A stretch of 64,000 nt of DNA from Sequoia sempervirens (lineage: Eukaryota; Streptophyta; Pinopsida; Cupressales; Cupressaceae): NCBI GenBank assembly GCA_007258455.2, contig VDFB02321329.1, positions 62,001 to 126,000 on the forward strand, in the 5' to 3' direction. This document shows, piece by piece, positions 62,466 to 64,000 of the stretch. A model generated the notes under the pieces. It made no database searches, was not told where the DNA came from, and saw nothing but the letters and a program-made list of their open reading frames with translations. Each line of letters starts with the position of its first letter. Position 1 is the stretch's first letter. Position numbers and translations under genes: made by a program.

Positions 62466-63471
62466 CTAAAATTTCCATTTTATAGTTAAATTGGACAAAT
62501 TTTCCTACAGAAAGAGCTACAACAAAAGAATTTTCAAGCACAAATTCTTAATTTCAATTTCTAAATTGTATTGAAAAAAATAAACTTAAATCCAAATACA
62601 GAGGTTAACAAAATTTCTTTTGTTCCTCTTTCAATTCTTTTGTTGTAAGAGTTTGTTTCCCTACAAGGATCTAAATTTTTCCATAATTTTCAATAGAGGT
62701 TTTCAATTTTGTTTACAGACAAGATTTTCAAAAATTTATAGCAAGCTTTAAAACATCCTTTCAAAATTAAAAAAAATTCAAAGCTTCTAAAAAAAATAAA
62801 GCAATTAAAGGAACATGTTAGCAAAAATTTCCAAGATATTTTCCTTTTTCTAGCAAATTCCTCCATAAATTCTCAACACTTAGTCAAAATTTACAAATAT
62901 CTCTCTCAACCACCATAGTTATTTCCTCATGCATTTTCAAAATATTTTGTTTTTAAATAATTTAAAACAAAATTTCATTTCAAATAAATTTAAATCTCTT
63001 AATCTATGCACTTAACAAAACAACTTTAATTATTTAATTTATTTAATCAACAACTTTAGTTTAATTAATTAATTTATCCATTTAATAAGATAAAGTTAAT
63101 CAATAGATTAAATTACCTTACCAATTGAATAAAATAAAATAAATTAAATTAAATAACAATTTAATCTAAAATACATAATTTAACATTTGCAATCCACTTA
63201 AACATTAATTTTCACATATAATTCCCATCGATAATAAATTATCAAAACATCAAAGACGACATGACCCAACAACAAACTAGACACAAACTGACGACACACT
63301 ATGACAGGGTTGTGGTTTGACAAGGGAACCCCGTTACTATCTCCCAATCAACAATACCGTTGGGATATGGACACACTCAAACCTGTGAAGCCAGGTGGAG
63401 ATGATGTCCTGTACCTGCAATCCTGTAATCAAAATGAATGTTGTACATGGATAAAACATAATAGTTACACC

Positions 63472-63535
63472 GTGAGGAGAAATCACGGAATCACAGGGCA
63501 CTCGCATGTGAGTGATGTAATCCCGTCCCCTTCAC
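63472..63535. promoter_or_regulatory. Conserved two-stem inverted repeat, Tek-F 5' LTR copy
   Basis: Outer arms GTGAGG and CTTCAC (one G-T wobble). Inner arms CACTC and GAGTG around GCATGT (63499-63514). About 250 bp from the LTR edge. Confidence 0.6.
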
Positions 63536-63783
63536 CAATATAGTCACATCAAGACTGATGAAAGTAAATCATCATTAATCAACAGATAAGCATATATCAA
63601 TATTAACAACTATGCTAATAAAAAACATAACATGAAACATAATATCCATATAGTGCATCATCTCATCACAGTATAACATCTACATCGCTCTAAAGCCAGT
63701 GATCATAAAACCATAACAACGTATTTGAGTCTGTCAAAATAAACACACTATCTAACAACATAGCAAACCAGAGGGGTGCTACA

Positions 63784-64000
63784 CGTCCACTATGTATATA
63801 CATAACATGTACACTAAAATCACATTATGATTTTTTTTTGGCTTTTAATTAATCAAAAAATATTTCAATTTAAACTCACTTCAAAAATGATAAAAAAATA
63901 TTAAATATTTTTTTTAGTGACTCAAGATATATATTTTGATGACCAAGCACAACACGCAAACCGCCTTACCTTGGTTTTACAATCTGACAAGTTGGGGTCG
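63784..64000 (-). repeat. Sat246 satellite, right edge
   Basis: The satellite resumes after Tek-F with GGCTTTTAATTAATC and the CGCCTTACCTTGGT block. It continues past the window edge. Confidence 0.93.

Larger units (their letters stand above)
48126..63783 (-). mobile_element. Tek-F, Tekay/Del-like gypsy element with 3.7-kb LTRs
   Basis: The LTRs are 48126-55732 (interrupted by sLTR-3) and 59151-63783 (interrupted by T). Without insertions both are about 3.5-3.7 kb. The PR-RT linker LGMDWLEAHKAVIDY and the C-terminal FHVSVLKPY...TSATWED type are characteristic of the Tekay/Del clade. The element lies in Sat246; flanks TATCC and CGTCC are diverged copies of satellite AGTCC, so the target duplication is only approximate. 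Large deletions remove most of gag and the middle of integrase. Confidence 0.92.
59151..63783 (-). mobile_element. Tek-F 5' LTR, interrupted by transposon T
   Basis: It starts TGTAACGCTCGCCAC and ends GGGGTGCTACA. 4,633 bp including the 1,114-bp T insertion. It has the same order of features as the 3' LTR. Near 62800 it lacks about 200 bp present in the 3' LTR (54600-54780). Confidence 0.93.

Overview
The window is non-coding repeat DNA from the nucleus of a land plant with a large, retrotransposon-rich genome. The evidence is Ty3/gypsy elements primed by initiator Met-tRNA (TGGTATCAGAGC-type sites), a plant mobile domain gene, a pentatricopeptide-repeat (PPR) gene fragment and CCCTAAA telomere heptamers. 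A gymnosperm would fit the LTRs of about 4 kb, but nothing here proves it. I see no intact host gene and no tRNA or rRNA gene. Almost every base can be assigned to a satellite or to transposons nested up to four levels deep. Layout: (1) A ~246-bp satellite (Sat246) occupies 1-2529 on the + strand, and 35457-36011, 42309-48125 and 63784-64000 in the opposite orientation. (2) Gyp-A, a minus-strand gypsy element with only a ruined gag, spans 2530-34686. Its 3' LTR (2530-12905) holds solo LTR sLTR-1 (7489-12008, TSD TATTT) and a + strand PPR fragment. Its internal region holds LTR element B (14700-22309), which carries a spliced, antisense plant mobile domain gene, and solo LTR sLTR-2 (23800-33882, TSD TCACA). 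sLTR-2 in turn holds chromovirus Chr-D (27461-33525, TSD TATTC). (3) A promoter-like piece (34687-35356) runs into a 100-N gap, across which the satellite changes strand. (4) Chromovirus Chr-E (36012-42308, TSD TAAAC) and a 254-bp SINE (43101-43354) sit inside the satellite. (5) Tek-F (48126-63783), a Tekay/Del-like gypsy element, also sits in the satellite. Its 3' LTR contains solo LTR sLTR-3 (48785-52689, TSD ATGGT). Its 5' LTR contains a 1.1-kb TIR transposon, T (59847-60960), with ten GGTTCGNNCGAACC-like palindromes. Every pol gene is damaged by stops, frameshifts, deletions or active-site changes, so no element is autonomous as sequenced. The most unusual observations are: a two-stem inverted-repeat element with compensatory base changes in all six long LTRs; GC-rich hairpin clusters at a similar place in those LTRs; a six-monomer higher-order repeat in the satellite; the palindrome cluster in T; and the intron-bearing mobile domain gene in B. 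All identifications come from reading the sequence; no database search was run.
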